Source: Actinopolyspora lacussalsi
GTDB taxonomy: Bacteria > Actinomycetota > Actinomycetes > Mycobacteriales > Pseudonocardiaceae
Direction: 5' to 3'
Length of the DNA stretch: 64,000 bases
Assembly: GCA_030803735.1 (NCBI GenBank)
Contig: JAURUC010000001.1
Coordinates: 4,593,501 to 4,657,500, forward strand
Of this stretch, positions 51,082 through 60,126 are shown piece after piece (positions within the stretch are counted from its first letter, which is position 1; each line of letters starts with the position of its first letter). The notes beneath the pieces were generated by a model that saw only the letters and a list, made by a program, of their open reading frames with translations, searched no databases and was not told where the DNA came from. Position numbers and translations under genes: made by a program.

Positions 51082-51240
51082 GGCGGAACCTCACGGGCCG
51101 TCTCGCTGCGGGATCCTCGACATCGAGTAGTTACTACGCCACGTCGAGGCTGTCCTCGCGAGACGACCCGTGAGAACCCGCGGCGGTGCGGCCCGCTGGG
51201 GTGGTCGGAGCTCGAGCTGCGGGAGTGGTCGGGGCCCGGC
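51082..51240 (+). repeat. Dispersed structured repeat, copy 2
   Basis: Core 51082-51183, tail of two 23-base units to 51240. The stem differs from copy 1 on both sides at once: CTCACGGGCCGTCTCGC here pairs with its own partner, so base changes are compensated. Inner hairpin GTAGTTACTAC is perfect. It starts 44 bases after the permease stop. Confidence 0.85.
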
Positions 51241-51264
51241 TGCTCGTCGGCGCTGGTGTTCCGG

Positions 51265-51282
51265 CGATTTCTTGGGAAATCG
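51265..51282. repeat. Palindrome of the GATTTC/GAAATC family
   Basis: CGATTTC-TTGG-GAAATCG, perfect seven-base arms, further flanked by CCGG...CCGG. Another, less symmetrical member (GGCGTCAATTTCTCGCGAGA) lies at 51327-51351. Confidence 0.75.
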
Positions 51283-51363
51283 ACGCCGGGCGGTGCCACA
51301 CCGCCGTATTGGGGGAAGCGTACCGGGGCGTCAATTTCTCGCGAGATCGCCGCGCCTCTCGGC

Positions 51364-54030
51364 TCACTGGCTCGACGGACGCAGGGCGGGGCCGCGTTCC
51401 CAGGGTGGCGTCATCCCGGGCAGGTCGATGATCTCCGGAGGTTCGGCGTGCGGGAGCCGAGAGGGCTGTTCGGTTCCGGTGGTTTCGGCGCTGTGCCCCT
51501 CCTGCTCGCCCGGATCGTCCTCCAGCGTGGGCTCGGTGGCCACGGTGGCGACCCTTTCCTCCCGTCGGACGGTCTCCCCACCCGTGACCGAGTGCGAGCC
51601 CACCTTCGTCGAAGACCCACCGGTGGCACGGTTCGTCGCGCGGTCCTCGGAGGTGTCCGTGCGATGGGTCTTGCCGTTCCGGGAGCTTCCCGCCGGATCG
51701 ACCATCGTCGTGCGCAGCGGGAGGTTCGTGCCGCGTGCCGGAACCTCCAGGGCCGCCGCCATCGACACGGCCCTGTCCCACTCGGGGTCGCCGCTGTACT
51801 CGGAGTGCCGCGACAACCCGGCCGTCCAACGCCGATGCTCGAACGGTCCGCGCTGCGGATCGGGCAACCAGTGATCGTTACCGAGCACCAGCGCACCCGT
51901 GGGACCGCGTGCGGCGGCGTGCAGCGGCCCCTCGCTGCCGTCCGGGCGGAAGCCCACCCCCAGCAGCTTGCCGTCGTGGACCTGCCGGTTCCACGTCCCG
52001 ACCGCACCGCCGATCGGATCAGTCCCTCGGCACAGTGAGCGCCACTGCCCGGCCAGCGAGCCCGCCAGGGAGCGCTGCGCCTCGTGGCCGAGAAAGCCGG
52101 GAAATCCGCGAGCGTACGCCCACTGCAGCTGTGAACCGGCCGTGACCAGGCCGACCCGTTCGTGGTCCTGTTCGTCGAGCCTGCCGAGCAACCTGGCCGC
52201 GGCGACGGAGACGAGCAGGCTGCCCTGGCTGTGACCGGACAACACCACGCGGGTGTTCGGGTCCGCCAGGTGTTCACACGCCCGGTCGACCAGTTCGGGG
52301 ATCACCTTCAGCGCGTAGCACGGCGGCACGATCGGATGAGAATCCCGCGGCCAGAACAGGGTCAGATCGCACAGCAGACTCAACTGCCGCCCCGCGTTCG
52401 GACGACGAACCGCCAGGTGAACCATCCGCAGCAGCGTCGCCACCAGGGTCGCGAGTGCTCCCACGCCCAGCAGCAGCAACCAACGTCCCCAGAAGGGAGG
52501 TTCGGGGCCACCGAGGCGCAGCACCAGAGCCAGGACCGCTCCCACCGTCAGGGCACCCGCCAGCAGCAGCACCAGCCGATGCCCGTGGCTGCGTTGCAGC
52601 TCGGCCCATTTCCACGCGCGTTCGGCGCTGCGTTGATCCGCGGGGCGCCCGGCGTGCAGCAGCTCCACCTCGGGGGATACCCCGTCCGTACGGATCGCGC
52701 GCCACCAGCGCAACCACACCCACGGCACCCCGACGAGCCCCGCGAGTACGAGCACGGCCGTCGCCGCCCCCCACAACAGCGTCACGGTGTCGTAGGAAAC
52801 CGGTAGCAGCAGATCCGTACCGAGCGCCTGCCGCGCACTCAGCGTCAGACCCGCACCGAAACCCGCGCCGAGCAGGCACGCGATCAGCAGTACCGGGGCG
52901 GCGAACCAGCCACCGGCCCACGGGCGCAGTCTCGACGGGAGGCGACGCCACGAGCGACGAGCCAGCAACGCGGCTGGTAGCAGCAGCACCCCGATACAGC
53001 CGCACAGTGCCAGCAGGCCGAGAGTCAGCGAGTCGGTCACCGGTCCCGAGCCGGGGAGCGGGCCGGACATGTGGGCCGGGAAGAGCGCTGTGAGCAGCAA
53101 CAGCAGCCCGCTCGTGCCCAGCAGCAGGATTCGCGCGTAGTGTCCCACCAGCGGGTGCACGGAGCGTCGGAAACCGCTCTCGGACTCTCCCGAACCGGTC
53201 GGATCGTCCAGCAGCAACGTTCCCAGCACGCACAGCGCGGTTACGGCCGCTGCCGCCATCCAGCGCGGGTCAGTGGCGGCGGTCGGTCCGCCGAGAGCCA
53301 GCAGCACCACCGTGCATAGCGCGGCCACCGCGTGCAGCGTCCGCAGGGCGGGGGTGCTCGGATCGCGCACCACTCCGGCCCCCGGCAGTCTCGGTGCCTG
53401 CGCGCTGTGCTCGTTCCCGGCACCACTCGGGTTCCGAACCCGCCAGGACATCGCGGACAGGCGGTACATGCCGAACACGGCGGCCACCACGAAGAGCAGA
53501 GCAGGAACCGAACGCAGCGGTTCGAACGTACGCAGCTCGTCGGGGACGGTGCTCAGACACCCTGTCCCCGCGCGCAGGCACTGGGCCGCCACCAGATCCA
53601 GGCTCAGCACGGTCAGCTGTGCGGTGAACAGCATCGTCAGCAGCAGCCCCGCCAGGCGCAGCCCCGCGCGGAGCAGCGCTCCCAGCGAGCGCGACCAGTG
53701 GCTGTCCCGGTCGACCGGCGGCAGCATCCAGTGTGCCAGGTTAGCCAGCGCGAACGGGAACAGCAGTGCCCACAGCGCCTTGCCGCGTCCGGAGGTCATA
53801 CCGCCCCAGACGTACCCCTCGACCGAACGAGGGACGGTTCGTTCCCCCGCGGTGAGGTCGGGCCCCGGGATCGGGCGCAGCAGTCGGTCAGCGGGGCTGA
53901 CGATTCGTCCGGTGCCGTCGCCTGCCACGTCCACCGAAGCCACCGAATCGGTCAGCTCCCGCGGTTCCGTCCCGAGGACGCCGTGTACCCGCAGCTCGAC
54001 CACGCGAGTGTCCGGCCCGGGTACGTGCAC
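51364..54030 (-). CDS. Large membrane protein with alpha/beta-hydrolase-like domain
   Basis: An 888-residue protein. The N-terminus VVELRVHGVLGTEPRELTDS looks like the oxyanion loop of a hydrolase; residues about 85-520 contain ten or so membrane helices; then VVLSGHSQGSLLVSVAAARLL (residue about 600) has the nucleophile elbow GxSxG. So the hydrolase fold seems split by a membrane insertion. The last 170 residues are polar and low-complexity. Start GTG 54030. Function unknown; a lipid or ester substrate is conceivable. Divergent from tmk, convergent with the permease. Confidence 0.7.
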   Translation of the reverse strand: MHVPGPDTRVVELRVHGVLGTEPRELTDSVASVDVAGDGTGRIVSPADRLLRPIPGPDLTAGERTVPRSVEGYVWGGMTSGRGKALWALLFPFALANLAHWMLPPVDRDSHWSRSLGALLRAGLRLAGLLLTMLFTAQLTVLSLDLVAAQCLRAGTGCLSTVPDELRTFEPLRSVPALLFVVAAVFGMYRLSAMSWRVRNPSGAGNEHSAQAPRLPGAGVVRDPSTPALRTLHAVAALCTVVLLALGGPTAATDPRWMAAAAVTALCVLGTLLLDDPTGSGESESGFRRSVHPLVGHYARILLLGTSGLLLLLTALFPAHMSGPLPGSGPVTDSLTLGLLALCGCIGVLLLPAALLARRSWRRLPSRLRPWAGGWFAAPVLLIACLLGAGFGAGLTLSARQALGTDLLLPVSYDTVTLLWGAATAVLVLAGLVGVPWVWLRWWRAIRTDGVSPEVELLHAGRPADQRSAERAWKWAELQRSHGHRLVLLLAGALTVGAVLALVLRLGGPEPPFWGRWLLLLGVGALATLVATLLRMVHLAVRRPNAGRQLSLLCDLTLFWPRDSHPIVPPCYALKVIPELVDRACEHLADPNTRVVLSGHSQGSLLVSVAAARLLGRLDEQDHERVGLVTAGSQLQWAYARGFPGFLGHEAQRSLAGSLAGQWRSLCRGTDPIGGAVGTWNRQVHDGKLLGVGFRPDGSEGPLHAAARGPTGALVLGNDHWLPDPQRGPFEHRRWTAGLSRHSEYSGDPEWDRAVSMAAALEVPARGTNLPLRTTMVDPAGSSRNGKTHRTDTSEDRATNRATGGSSTKVGSHSVTGGETVRREERVATVATEPTLEDDPGEQEGHSAETTGTEQPSRLPHAEPPEIIDLPGMTPPWERGPALRPSSQ

Positions 54031-54293
54031 TGTTCCTCCTGTGGGTCGGTGCGGTGCGGGGGAGTCCGCTTTTCCGCGGAGTTCGCGAGTCCACTCACGA
54101 CGGAAGAGCGGCTCCCGCCTCGGTCCTGTGGGAGCTGATTCTCCCGGTTAGATTGTCTCTTCTCGACGGTCTTGTCGCGACCTACTTCCCGGAAATCCTT
54201 TCATCGATACTTTCCCGTCGTCCGGAAGAGGCGTGCGGCCGGGTGGCCCACGCGGTCGCTACTCCGGTGGATGGACTGCGTAGGGTTCGCATC
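54031..54293. other. Divergent region before tmk
   Basis: 263 bases without a recognisable gene. An AT-richer stretch near 54150-54210 may hold the tmk promoter. An open frame reaches back to 54054 in the tmk frame, but its residues are not kinase-like. Confidence 0.4.
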
Positions 54294-54935
54294 ATGGGGC
54301 GACTGATCGTGATCGAAGGGCTGGACGGCGCGGGAAAGCAGACGCTGACCGACTCGTTGAGCGGCGAGCTGACGGCCAGGGGGCTGTCGGTGGGCCGCGC
54401 GGCCTTTCCGCGCTACGGCCAGGACGTGCACGCCGATCTCGTCGCCGAGGCGTTGCGGGGCGCGCACGGCGACCTAGCCGAGTCCGTGTACGGCATGGCC
54501 GTGCTCTACGCACTGGACCGGCAGCGCGCCGCGGAGTGGCTGCGAGCACGGCTCGCCGAACACGACGTGCTGTTGCTCGACCGGTACGTGGCCTCCAACG
54601 CCGCCTACGGGGCGGCCCGGTTGTGGCAGCACGCCGACGGTGAGTTCGTATCCTGGGCCTACCAGCTCGAGGTCACCCGATTCGGACTGCCGGAGCCGGA
54701 ACTGCAGATCCTGCTCCGCGTGCCCGGTGAAGTCGCCGCGGAGCGGGCCGAACGCAGGGAACGATCCGGCACGGCGGACGGCAGGGACATGTTCGAGTCG
54801 GACTCGGGACTGCAGGACCGCTGTGCGGCGGTTTACCTGGAACTCGCCGAGATGTCGTGGTGGTCCCCCTGGCACGTGGTGGACGACGCCGCCACCACGG
54901 ATCCGGCGGGACTGGCCGACCACGTGCTCGCGTAA
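54294..54935 (+). CDS. tmk: Thymidylate kinase
   Basis: A 213-residue dTMP kinase. LIVIEGLDGAGKQTLTDSL is the P-loop; FPRYG and the LLDRYVASNAAYGAAR segment (DR motif) bind the nucleotide and magnesium. As in mycobacteria the residue after GK is Gln. ATG 54294 begins MGRLIVIEG. It makes dTDP for DNA synthesis and lies directly before mtrA, as Rv3247c does. Confidence 0.93.
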   Translation: MGRLIVIEGLDGAGKQTLTDSLSGELTARGLSVGRAAFPRYGQDVHADLVAEALRGAHGDLAESVYGMAVLYALDRQRAAEWLRARLAEHDVLLLDRYVASNAAYGAARLWQHADGEFVSWAYQLEVTRFGLPEPELQILLRVPGEVAAERAERRERSGTADGRDMFESDSGLQDRCAAVYLELAEMSWWSPWHVVDDAATTDPAGLADHVLA

Positions 54936-55053
54936 CCTACTCCACCGTAGTGCTCCGTTTGGCGGTACCATAGCCCTGGCGCTGGGCAATGATCCGACGA
55001 CCTGCGGTGATGAGTACCGGGTGGTGCTTGCCCCCGTGGTGCAAAGTGCAACC

Positions 55054-55740
55054 ATGTGGGGCATGAAGTCACGCGTGCTCGTGGTGGACGACGACCCTGC
55101 CCTGGCGGAGATGCTGACCATCGTACTCCGCGGTGAAGGGTTCGATACCGCCGTCGTCAACGACGGCACCAAGGCGATGCCCGCGCTGCGTGAACTCAAA
55201 CCCGATCTGGTGTTGCTCGACCTGATGTTGCCGGGCATGAACGGCATCGACGTGTGCAAGGCCATTCGTGCCGAATCGATGGTCCCCGTCGTCATGCTCA
55301 CCGCGAAGAGTGACACCGTTGACGTCGTCCTCGGCCTGGAGTCCGGTGCCGACGACTACATCGTCAAACCGTTCAAGCCGAAGGAGCTGGTGGCACGGCT
55401 GCGGGTGCGGCTGCGCCGCACGGAGGCGGAACCCGCCGAAGTGCTCTCCATCGGTGACCTTACGGTCGACGTCCCCGGGCACGAGGTCACGCGCGACGGA
55501 GTTCCGATCTCGCTGACGCCGTTGGAGTTCGACCTGCTGGTCGCGCTCGCGCGCAAGCCCCGCCAGGTTTTCACCCGTGAGGTGTTACTCGAGCAGGTGT
55601 GGGGCTACCGGCACGCGGCCGACACCCGGTTGGTCAACGTACACGTACAGCGACTCCGGTCGAAGATCGAGAAGGATCCGGAGCACCCGGAGGTCGTACT
55701 GACGGTTCGGGGCGTCGGGTACAAGGCCGGGCCGCCATGA
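55054..55740 (+). CDS. mtrA: Response regulator MtrA
   Basis: A 228-residue OmpR-type regulator. The receiver domain has VVDDDPALAEMLTIVLRGEG, phospho-acceptor Asp56 in LLDLMLPGMNG, and the switch Lys in DYIVKPFKPKELVAR. The C-terminal winged helix ends RGVGYKAGPP. Residues MLTIVLRGEGFDTAV and DVVLGLESGADDY are those of MtrA. The start is ATG 55054 or 55063. MtrA controls cell division, cell-wall hydrolases and replication timing. A 118-base gap from tmk contains its promoter. Confidence 0.96.
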   Translation: MWGMKSRVLVVDDDPALAEMLTIVLRGEGFDTAVVNDGTKAMPALRELKPDLVLLDLMLPGMNGIDVCKAIRAESMVPVVMLTAKSDTVDVVLGLESGADDYIVKPFKPKELVARLRVRLRRTEAEPAEVLSIGDLTVDVPGHEVTRDGVPISLTPLEFDLLVALARKPRQVFTREVLLEQVWGYRHAADTRLVNVHVQRLRSKIEKDPEHPEVVLTVRGVGYKAGPP

Positions 55741-55783
55741 TCGCCGAACACGATGATTGTCTCGACACGGCAGGACGGACGGG

Positions 55784-57538
55784 GTGAACGGTGAGCAGCC
55801 TCGTGCCGGCGCCGAGCGCTCCTTCCCGGCCCGGCTCCGGGATGACGTCCGCAGGCGCTGGCACTGGTTCGAATCGACCTGGCGCCGCTCGATGCAGCTG
55901 CGTGTCGTCGTCAGCACCCTGGCGCTGTCCTCGGCCGTGGTCTTCGTACTGGGGATGGTGCTGCAGACGCAGATCACCAACAGACTGCTGCAGAACAAGG
56001 AGGACGCCGCGGTCCGGCAGGTCGAGCAGAACCTGCCGATCCTGGAGTACCAGCTGACGGCGGTCGATCCCAATTCCGGCGATGTCGACGAGCAGCTGGA
56101 AGCCGCGCTGAACCAGCTGACCACCAGCACCGCCGACAATACCGAGACCGACTCGTTCGCCGGGAACTACGAGCCCGCCCTGGTGGACGGCCAAGCCATC
56201 ACCGAGAACGGTGAACAACCTTCCGCGGGGCCGATCGACAGCGTTCCGAACTCGCTGCGCAAGCTCGTCAAGGAGGACAACCTGGCGAGTAAGATCGAGA
56301 CGGTCAGGCGCGACGGCGAGTCGGTCACCATGCTCATCATCGGCAGCCCGGCCGGAACCGCCACCCGACCGTTGCAGGCCTATTTCCTGTTCCCACTGGA
56401 GTCGGAGCGCAAAACACTGGGACTGGTGCAGAGCACCCTGCTGGTGGGCGGTCTGGTGCTGCTCGTGCTGCTCGGCGCCATCACCAATCTCGTCACCCGG
56501 CAGGTGGTGCGTCCCGTCCGGCAGGCCGCCCACACCGCCGAGCGGCTGGCCGCGGGCAATCTCGACGAACGGATGCGGGTCATCGGCGAGGACGACATGG
56601 CCCGGCTCGCGGACTCGTTCAACGAGATGGCCGACAGTCTCAAGCAGCAGATTCAGCAGCTCGAGGAGTTCGGCCAACTCCAGCGGCGCTTCACCTCGGA
56701 CGTCTCGCACGAGCTGCGTACCCCGCTGACCACCGTGCGGATGGCCGCGGATGTGCTGCACGCCTCCCGCGACGATCTGCCGGACGGACTGGAGCGCTCC
56801 GCCGAGCTGCTCGTCGACGAGCTCGACAGGTTCGAGTCGCTGCTCGGTGATCTGCTGGAGATATCCCGGCTCGACGCCGGAGTCGCCGACCTGGCCACCG
56901 AGTCGCTCGACGTGCCGGATCTGGTGCGGCGTGTCATGGATTCGTTGCTGCCCATCGCCAGGACCGGCGGAGTCGAGCTGCGTGGCGACTTCCCCGTCGA
57001 GGAGGTTCACATCCTCGCGGACGCCCGGCGAATCGAACGCATCGTGCGAAACCTGGTCGCCAACGCCGTCGACCACGCGGAGGGCAGGCCGGTGGACATC
57101 AACTTCGCCGCGGACGACCGCTCGGTGGCGGTCACCGTGCGCGACTACGGTGTCGGACTGCGCCCCGGTGAGGCCGAACTCGTGTTCACCAGGTTCTGGC
57201 GCGCCGATCCCTCGCGGGATCGACAGACCGGCGGTACGGGCCTCGGACTCTCCATCGCGGCCGAGGACGCTCGGCTGCACGGTGGCTGGCTCGACGCCTG
57301 GGGCGAACCCGGCAAGGGGTCCTGCTTCCGGCTCACCCTGCCGCGCGACTCGGGCGACCGGGTGGACACGAGCCCGTTGTCGCTGCCGAGCACCCGCAGT
57401 ATCGCCGCCCCCGAAGCACTGCTGGCCGTACCCGGGGACGCGACGGACAACGGTTCCACCCCCTCGGACGAGGGGTACGACCAAAACGATCAGGGACCGA
57501 CCTGGAGCTCCGGTCCCGGCGAGCAGGAGAAACGATGA
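55784..57538 (+). CDS. mtrB: Sensor histidine kinase MtrB
   Basis: A 584-residue membrane kinase. Helix 1 at about residues 40-62; extracellular domain; helix 2 at about 205-235 (LVGGLVLLVLLGAITNLV); HAMP segment; the phospho-acceptor His in FTSDVSHELRTPLTTVR; ATP-binding G boxes VRDYGVGLRPGEAELVF and GGTGLGLSIAAEDARLHGG. GTG 55784 is preferred; a TTG 27 bases before it is also in frame. Its C-terminal tail is acidic and overlaps lpqB by four bases. Partner of MtrA; LpqB modulates it at the membrane. Confidence 0.94.
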   Translation: MNGEQPRAGAERSFPARLRDDVRRRWHWFESTWRRSMQLRVVVSTLALSSAVVFVLGMVLQTQITNRLLQNKEDAAVRQVEQNLPILEYQLTAVDPNSGDVDEQLEAALNQLTTSTADNTETDSFAGNYEPALVDGQAITENGEQPSAGPIDSVPNSLRKLVKEDNLASKIETVRRDGESVTMLIIGSPAGTATRPLQAYFLFPLESERKTLGLVQSTLLVGGLVLLVLLGAITNLVTRQVVRPVRQAAHTAERLAAGNLDERMRVIGEDDMARLADSFNEMADSLKQQIQQLEEFGQLQRRFTSDVSHELRTPLTTVRMAADVLHASRDDLPDGLERSAELLVDELDRFESLLGDLLEISRLDAGVADLATESLDVPDLVRRVMDSLLPIARTGGVELRGDFPVEEVHILADARRIERIVRNLVANAVDHAEGRPVDINFAADDRSVAVTVRDYGVGLRPGEAELVFTRFWRADPSRDRQTGGTGLGLSIAAEDARLHGGWLDAWGEPGKGSCFRLTLPRDSGDRVDTSPLSLPSTRSIAAPEALLAVPGDATDNGSTPSDEGYDQNDQGPTWSSGPGEQEKR

Positions 57539-59271
57539 CGTTGCGATGGCGGCTCGCTCGAGCGGTGACTCTGCTGCTGGTGCTGTCCGTTCCGGTCACC
57601 GGCTGTGCCTCGATACCGGAGGAGACCAATGCCGGCGTGATCCGACAGGTCGAGGAAGCTCCCGAGACCAGCACCGAGGCCCAGCCACCATCCGAGAACC
57701 TCAACGACACGGACCTCGTCCGCAGTTTCCTGGAGGCCACCGCGGAGCCCGCCAACGACTACGCGGCGGCCCGGCTGCACCTGACCGAGCAGGCGGCCGA
57801 CTCGTGGCAGGTTCCCTCGGAACGGTTCATCGTAAACAGCGTCAACACCGTGCCGAAGTCGGAGCCGGAAACCGCCGACTCCGTCAGGATCGTCGGCCTG
57901 GACTTGCACCAGCTCGGCAAGCTGCGGAAGGACCAGTCCTACGTTCCGGAGGAGAAGGACCTCAGTCTGCGGGTCAAGGTCCGGCAGCGTTCCGACGGGC
58001 AGTGGCGGATAGTCGATCCGCCTCGCAAGCTGCTGGTCGCCAGCGACGCCTTCAAGTCCCACTACCGGGCCGTATCGGTCTACTTCCTGGATCACCAGCG
58101 CGAGGGGGTGATCCCCGACATCCGGTGGGTGCGGCAGAACCCGAAGAGCACACTGCCCTCGCGGGTCATCAGCCTGTTGCTGTCGGGCCCCTCCGAGGGC
58201 TTCGACCTGGCGATGAAGACCGCCATACCGGAGGACACCACCACGGCGAGCAACGTGAGCGAGACCGATGACGGTGCGCTGCTCGTCAATCTACGCGACC
58301 TCGGCGATCTGAGCGGCAAGAAGAAGCGGCTGATCGCCGCCCAAGTGGTGCTGACGCTGCGCGGTGTCCGAACCGCCCGGGTGGAACTGCGGGACGAGGG
58401 CGCGTCGTTGCTGTCGAACACCGAGGTGCTGCGTCCCTCCGACGTGAGCGAGTACGAGCAGCAGAACGAGGCTCCCCGGGACGTGAAGCCACTCGCGGTG
58501 GTCGACGAGAAACTGCTGGTGTTCAGCGAGGACTCCCCCCAGGTACCCGGCCCCGCGGGCAACGGGAGCTACCGGATCACTACCGCCGCTCGTTCCGACG
58601 ACGGTTCCCGAGTGGCCGCTGTGGTGCGTCGCGATGACAGCGGAGTCGAGCTGCGCGTGGGCGCGTACGGCGAGGAGCTGCGGAGACTCGGGATTCGAGG
58701 CAATTTCATGAGCAGGCCGACCTGGCGCAGTGAATCCGAGTTCTGGACCGTCGTCAACGGCGAACGGGTGATGCGGGCTACCCGCGACGAGAACGGCTCC
58801 TGGTCGGTCAGCCGGATCGACGCGAGCGACTTCCCCGGTGAGGGGAATATCGAAGCCCTGCGGATCTCCCGAGGTGGTACCCGGCTCGCCGCCGTCGTCG
58901 ACGGGCGAATAGTCGTCGCCGGTATAGCGGGCGGCGACTCGGACGTGTCGCTGCAAGAGCCCGTGACGCTGAGCGGTGGCACGGGGGATTCCGAGATCAA
59001 GGGGGTCGACTGGCTCACCGGCGACTCGCTGGTGGCCATCACCGGTAGGGACGGTCAGCCCGTGGTCAGGGTTTCGGTCGACGGTTTCAACTGGGACTCC
59101 TATCGATCCTCCAATCTGCGCAACCCCAAAATGGTGACCGTGGGGCCGGACCAACGGGTCATAGTCGCCGACGATTCCTACCTCTGGCAGGCCAAGGATC
59201 TGTCCGATTACTGGGAAGTGCTGCGGGACATCCCGATCGGGGCGTCCTCGAAACCCTTCTACCCGGGGTGA
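57535..59271 (+). CDS. lpqB: Lipoprotein LpqB
   Basis: A 578-residue secreted lipoprotein. The signal peptide (WRLARAVTLLLVLSVPVTG) ends in the lipobox VTGC with Cys at residue about 23. Then come GerMN-type domains (VYFLDHQREGVIPDIRWV, LLLSGPSEGFDLAMKTAIP) and a beta-propeller-like C-terminal half. LpqB binds the outer domain of MtrB and tunes signalling. ATG 57535 overlaps the mtrB stop as ATGA. The order mtrA-mtrB-lpqB is a hallmark of actinobacteria. Confidence 0.94.
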   Translation: MTLRWRLARAVTLLLVLSVPVTGCASIPEETNAGVIRQVEEAPETSTEAQPPSENLNDTDLVRSFLEATAEPANDYAAARLHLTEQAADSWQVPSERFIVNSVNTVPKSEPETADSVRIVGLDLHQLGKLRKDQSYVPEEKDLSLRVKVRQRSDGQWRIVDPPRKLLVASDAFKSHYRAVSVYFLDHQREGVIPDIRWVRQNPKSTLPSRVISLLLSGPSEGFDLAMKTAIPEDTTTASNVSETDDGALLVNLRDLGDLSGKKKRLIAAQVVLTLRGVRTARVELRDEGASLLSNTEVLRPSDVSEYEQQNEAPRDVKPLAVVDEKLLVFSEDSPQVPGPAGNGSYRITTAARSDDGSRVAAVVRRDDSGVELRVGAYGEELRRLGIRGNFMSRPTWRSESEFWTVVNGERVMRATRDENGSWSVSRIDASDFPGEGNIEALRISRGGTRLAAVVDGRIVVAGIAGGDSDVSLQEPVTLSGGTGDSEIKGVDWLTGDSLVAITGRDGQPVVRVSVDGFNWDSYRSSNLRNPKMVTVGPDQRVIVADDSYLWQAKDLSDYWEVLRDIPIGASSKPFYPG

Positions 59272-59322
59272 TCGAGGTTCTCCGGTCGGCCCGGTCGGCG
59301 GTTGGCATGCCCGTGCGCCCGA

Positions 59323-59360
59323 TCCGTACGGACAGTGCGTGTCCGTACGGACAGTGCGTG
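59323..59360. repeat. Perfect 19-base tandem duplication with inner palindrome
   Basis: TCCGTACGGACAGTGCGTG occurs twice without a gap (59323-59341, 59342-59360). Each unit opens with the palindrome TCCGTACGGA. It lies in the 159-base gap between lpqB and the ComF-type gene, about 70 bases before the start at 59431. Confidence 0.85.
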
Positions 59361-59430
59361 CGGACGACACGCCGAGCCGTCGGTGGCGGGGCGACCCGGC
59401 ACCGGCCCACGCCGAGTCAACCTCGGCGGC

Positions 59431-60126
59431 GTGTCATTCGATCGATACTCCCTCGCGGGCGTCCCGTCGGGGCTGGTGGATCTGCTGCTGCCATTGCGCT
59501 GTGCGGGCTGCGGTCTTGCCGGTGCCGTGCTCTGCGCCGAGTGCGACATGCGGTTCCACGAGCCGCGCGTGATCCGTCCTCCCGCGCTGTTCCGGGAACC
59601 GCCGATTCACGCCTTGGCTCGTTATCGCGGTCGGGTGCGTACGACGCTGCTGGCCTACAAGGAGGGCGGTCGTCGTGACCTGGAGAGGCCACTGGGAAAT
59701 CACGTGGCCGCCGCCGTCCGGGCCGTTCTCGCCGCATCCGGCTCGATCATCGAAACCGACTCGCCCCGTCTGGTGCCGGCCCCGTCGAGGGACGCGGCCG
59801 TGCGACGCAGGGGCAGAGCGCACCTGGCGCGACTCACCCACCGCGCGGAGCGGAGGTTGCCCGGCTTGTGCACGGCGGACTGCCTTCGGTTGAGTCCACG
59901 AGTGCGCGATTCGGTGGGGTTGGACAGCGGACGGCGCTTCGAGAATCTGCGTGGCGGGGTGCTGTCACGGCCCGGTCGTCTGCCGCCGCCGGGTACTCCC
60001 GTGCTGCTGCTCGACGACGTCCTCACCACCGGTGCCACGGTGCTCAACTGCCTACGAACGCTCTCCGAGGCCGAGCTTCCGGTGGTGGCCGTCCTGGTGC
60101 TGGCGAGCGCTTGCCGGGAGTCCTGA
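59431..60126 (+). CDS. ComF-type phosphoribosyltransferase-like protein
   Basis: A 231-residue protein of the ComF/GntX family, the position of Rv3242c. LLLPLRCAGCGLAGAVLCAEC is the N-terminal zinc knuckle; LLAYKEGGRRDLERPLG and the PRPP-binding loop VLLLDDVLTTGATV complete the fold. In competent bacteria ComF helps DNA uptake; in actinomycetes its role is unknown. GTG 59431 is taken as start because residues before it (encoded over the tandem repeat) look non-coding. Confidence 0.85.
   Translation: MSFDRYSLAGVPSGLVDLLLPLRCAGCGLAGAVLCAECDMRFHEPRVIRPPALFREPPIHALARYRGRVRTTLLAYKEGGRRDLERPLGNHVAAAVRAVLAASGSIIETDSPRLVPAPSRDAAVRRRGRAHLARLTHRAERRLPGLCTADCLRLSPRVRDSVGLDSGRRFENLRGGVLSRPGRLPPPGTPVLLLDDVLTTGATVLNCLRTLSEAELPVVAVLVLASACRES

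Larger units (their letters stand above)
51039..51363. other. Convergent intergenic region, 325 bases
   Basis: No gene is seen. Nearly all of it is repetitive: repeat copy 2 (51082-51240) and two members of the small palindrome family (51265-51282, 51327-51351). It separates the permease from the convergent membrane-protein gene. Confidence 0.7.
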
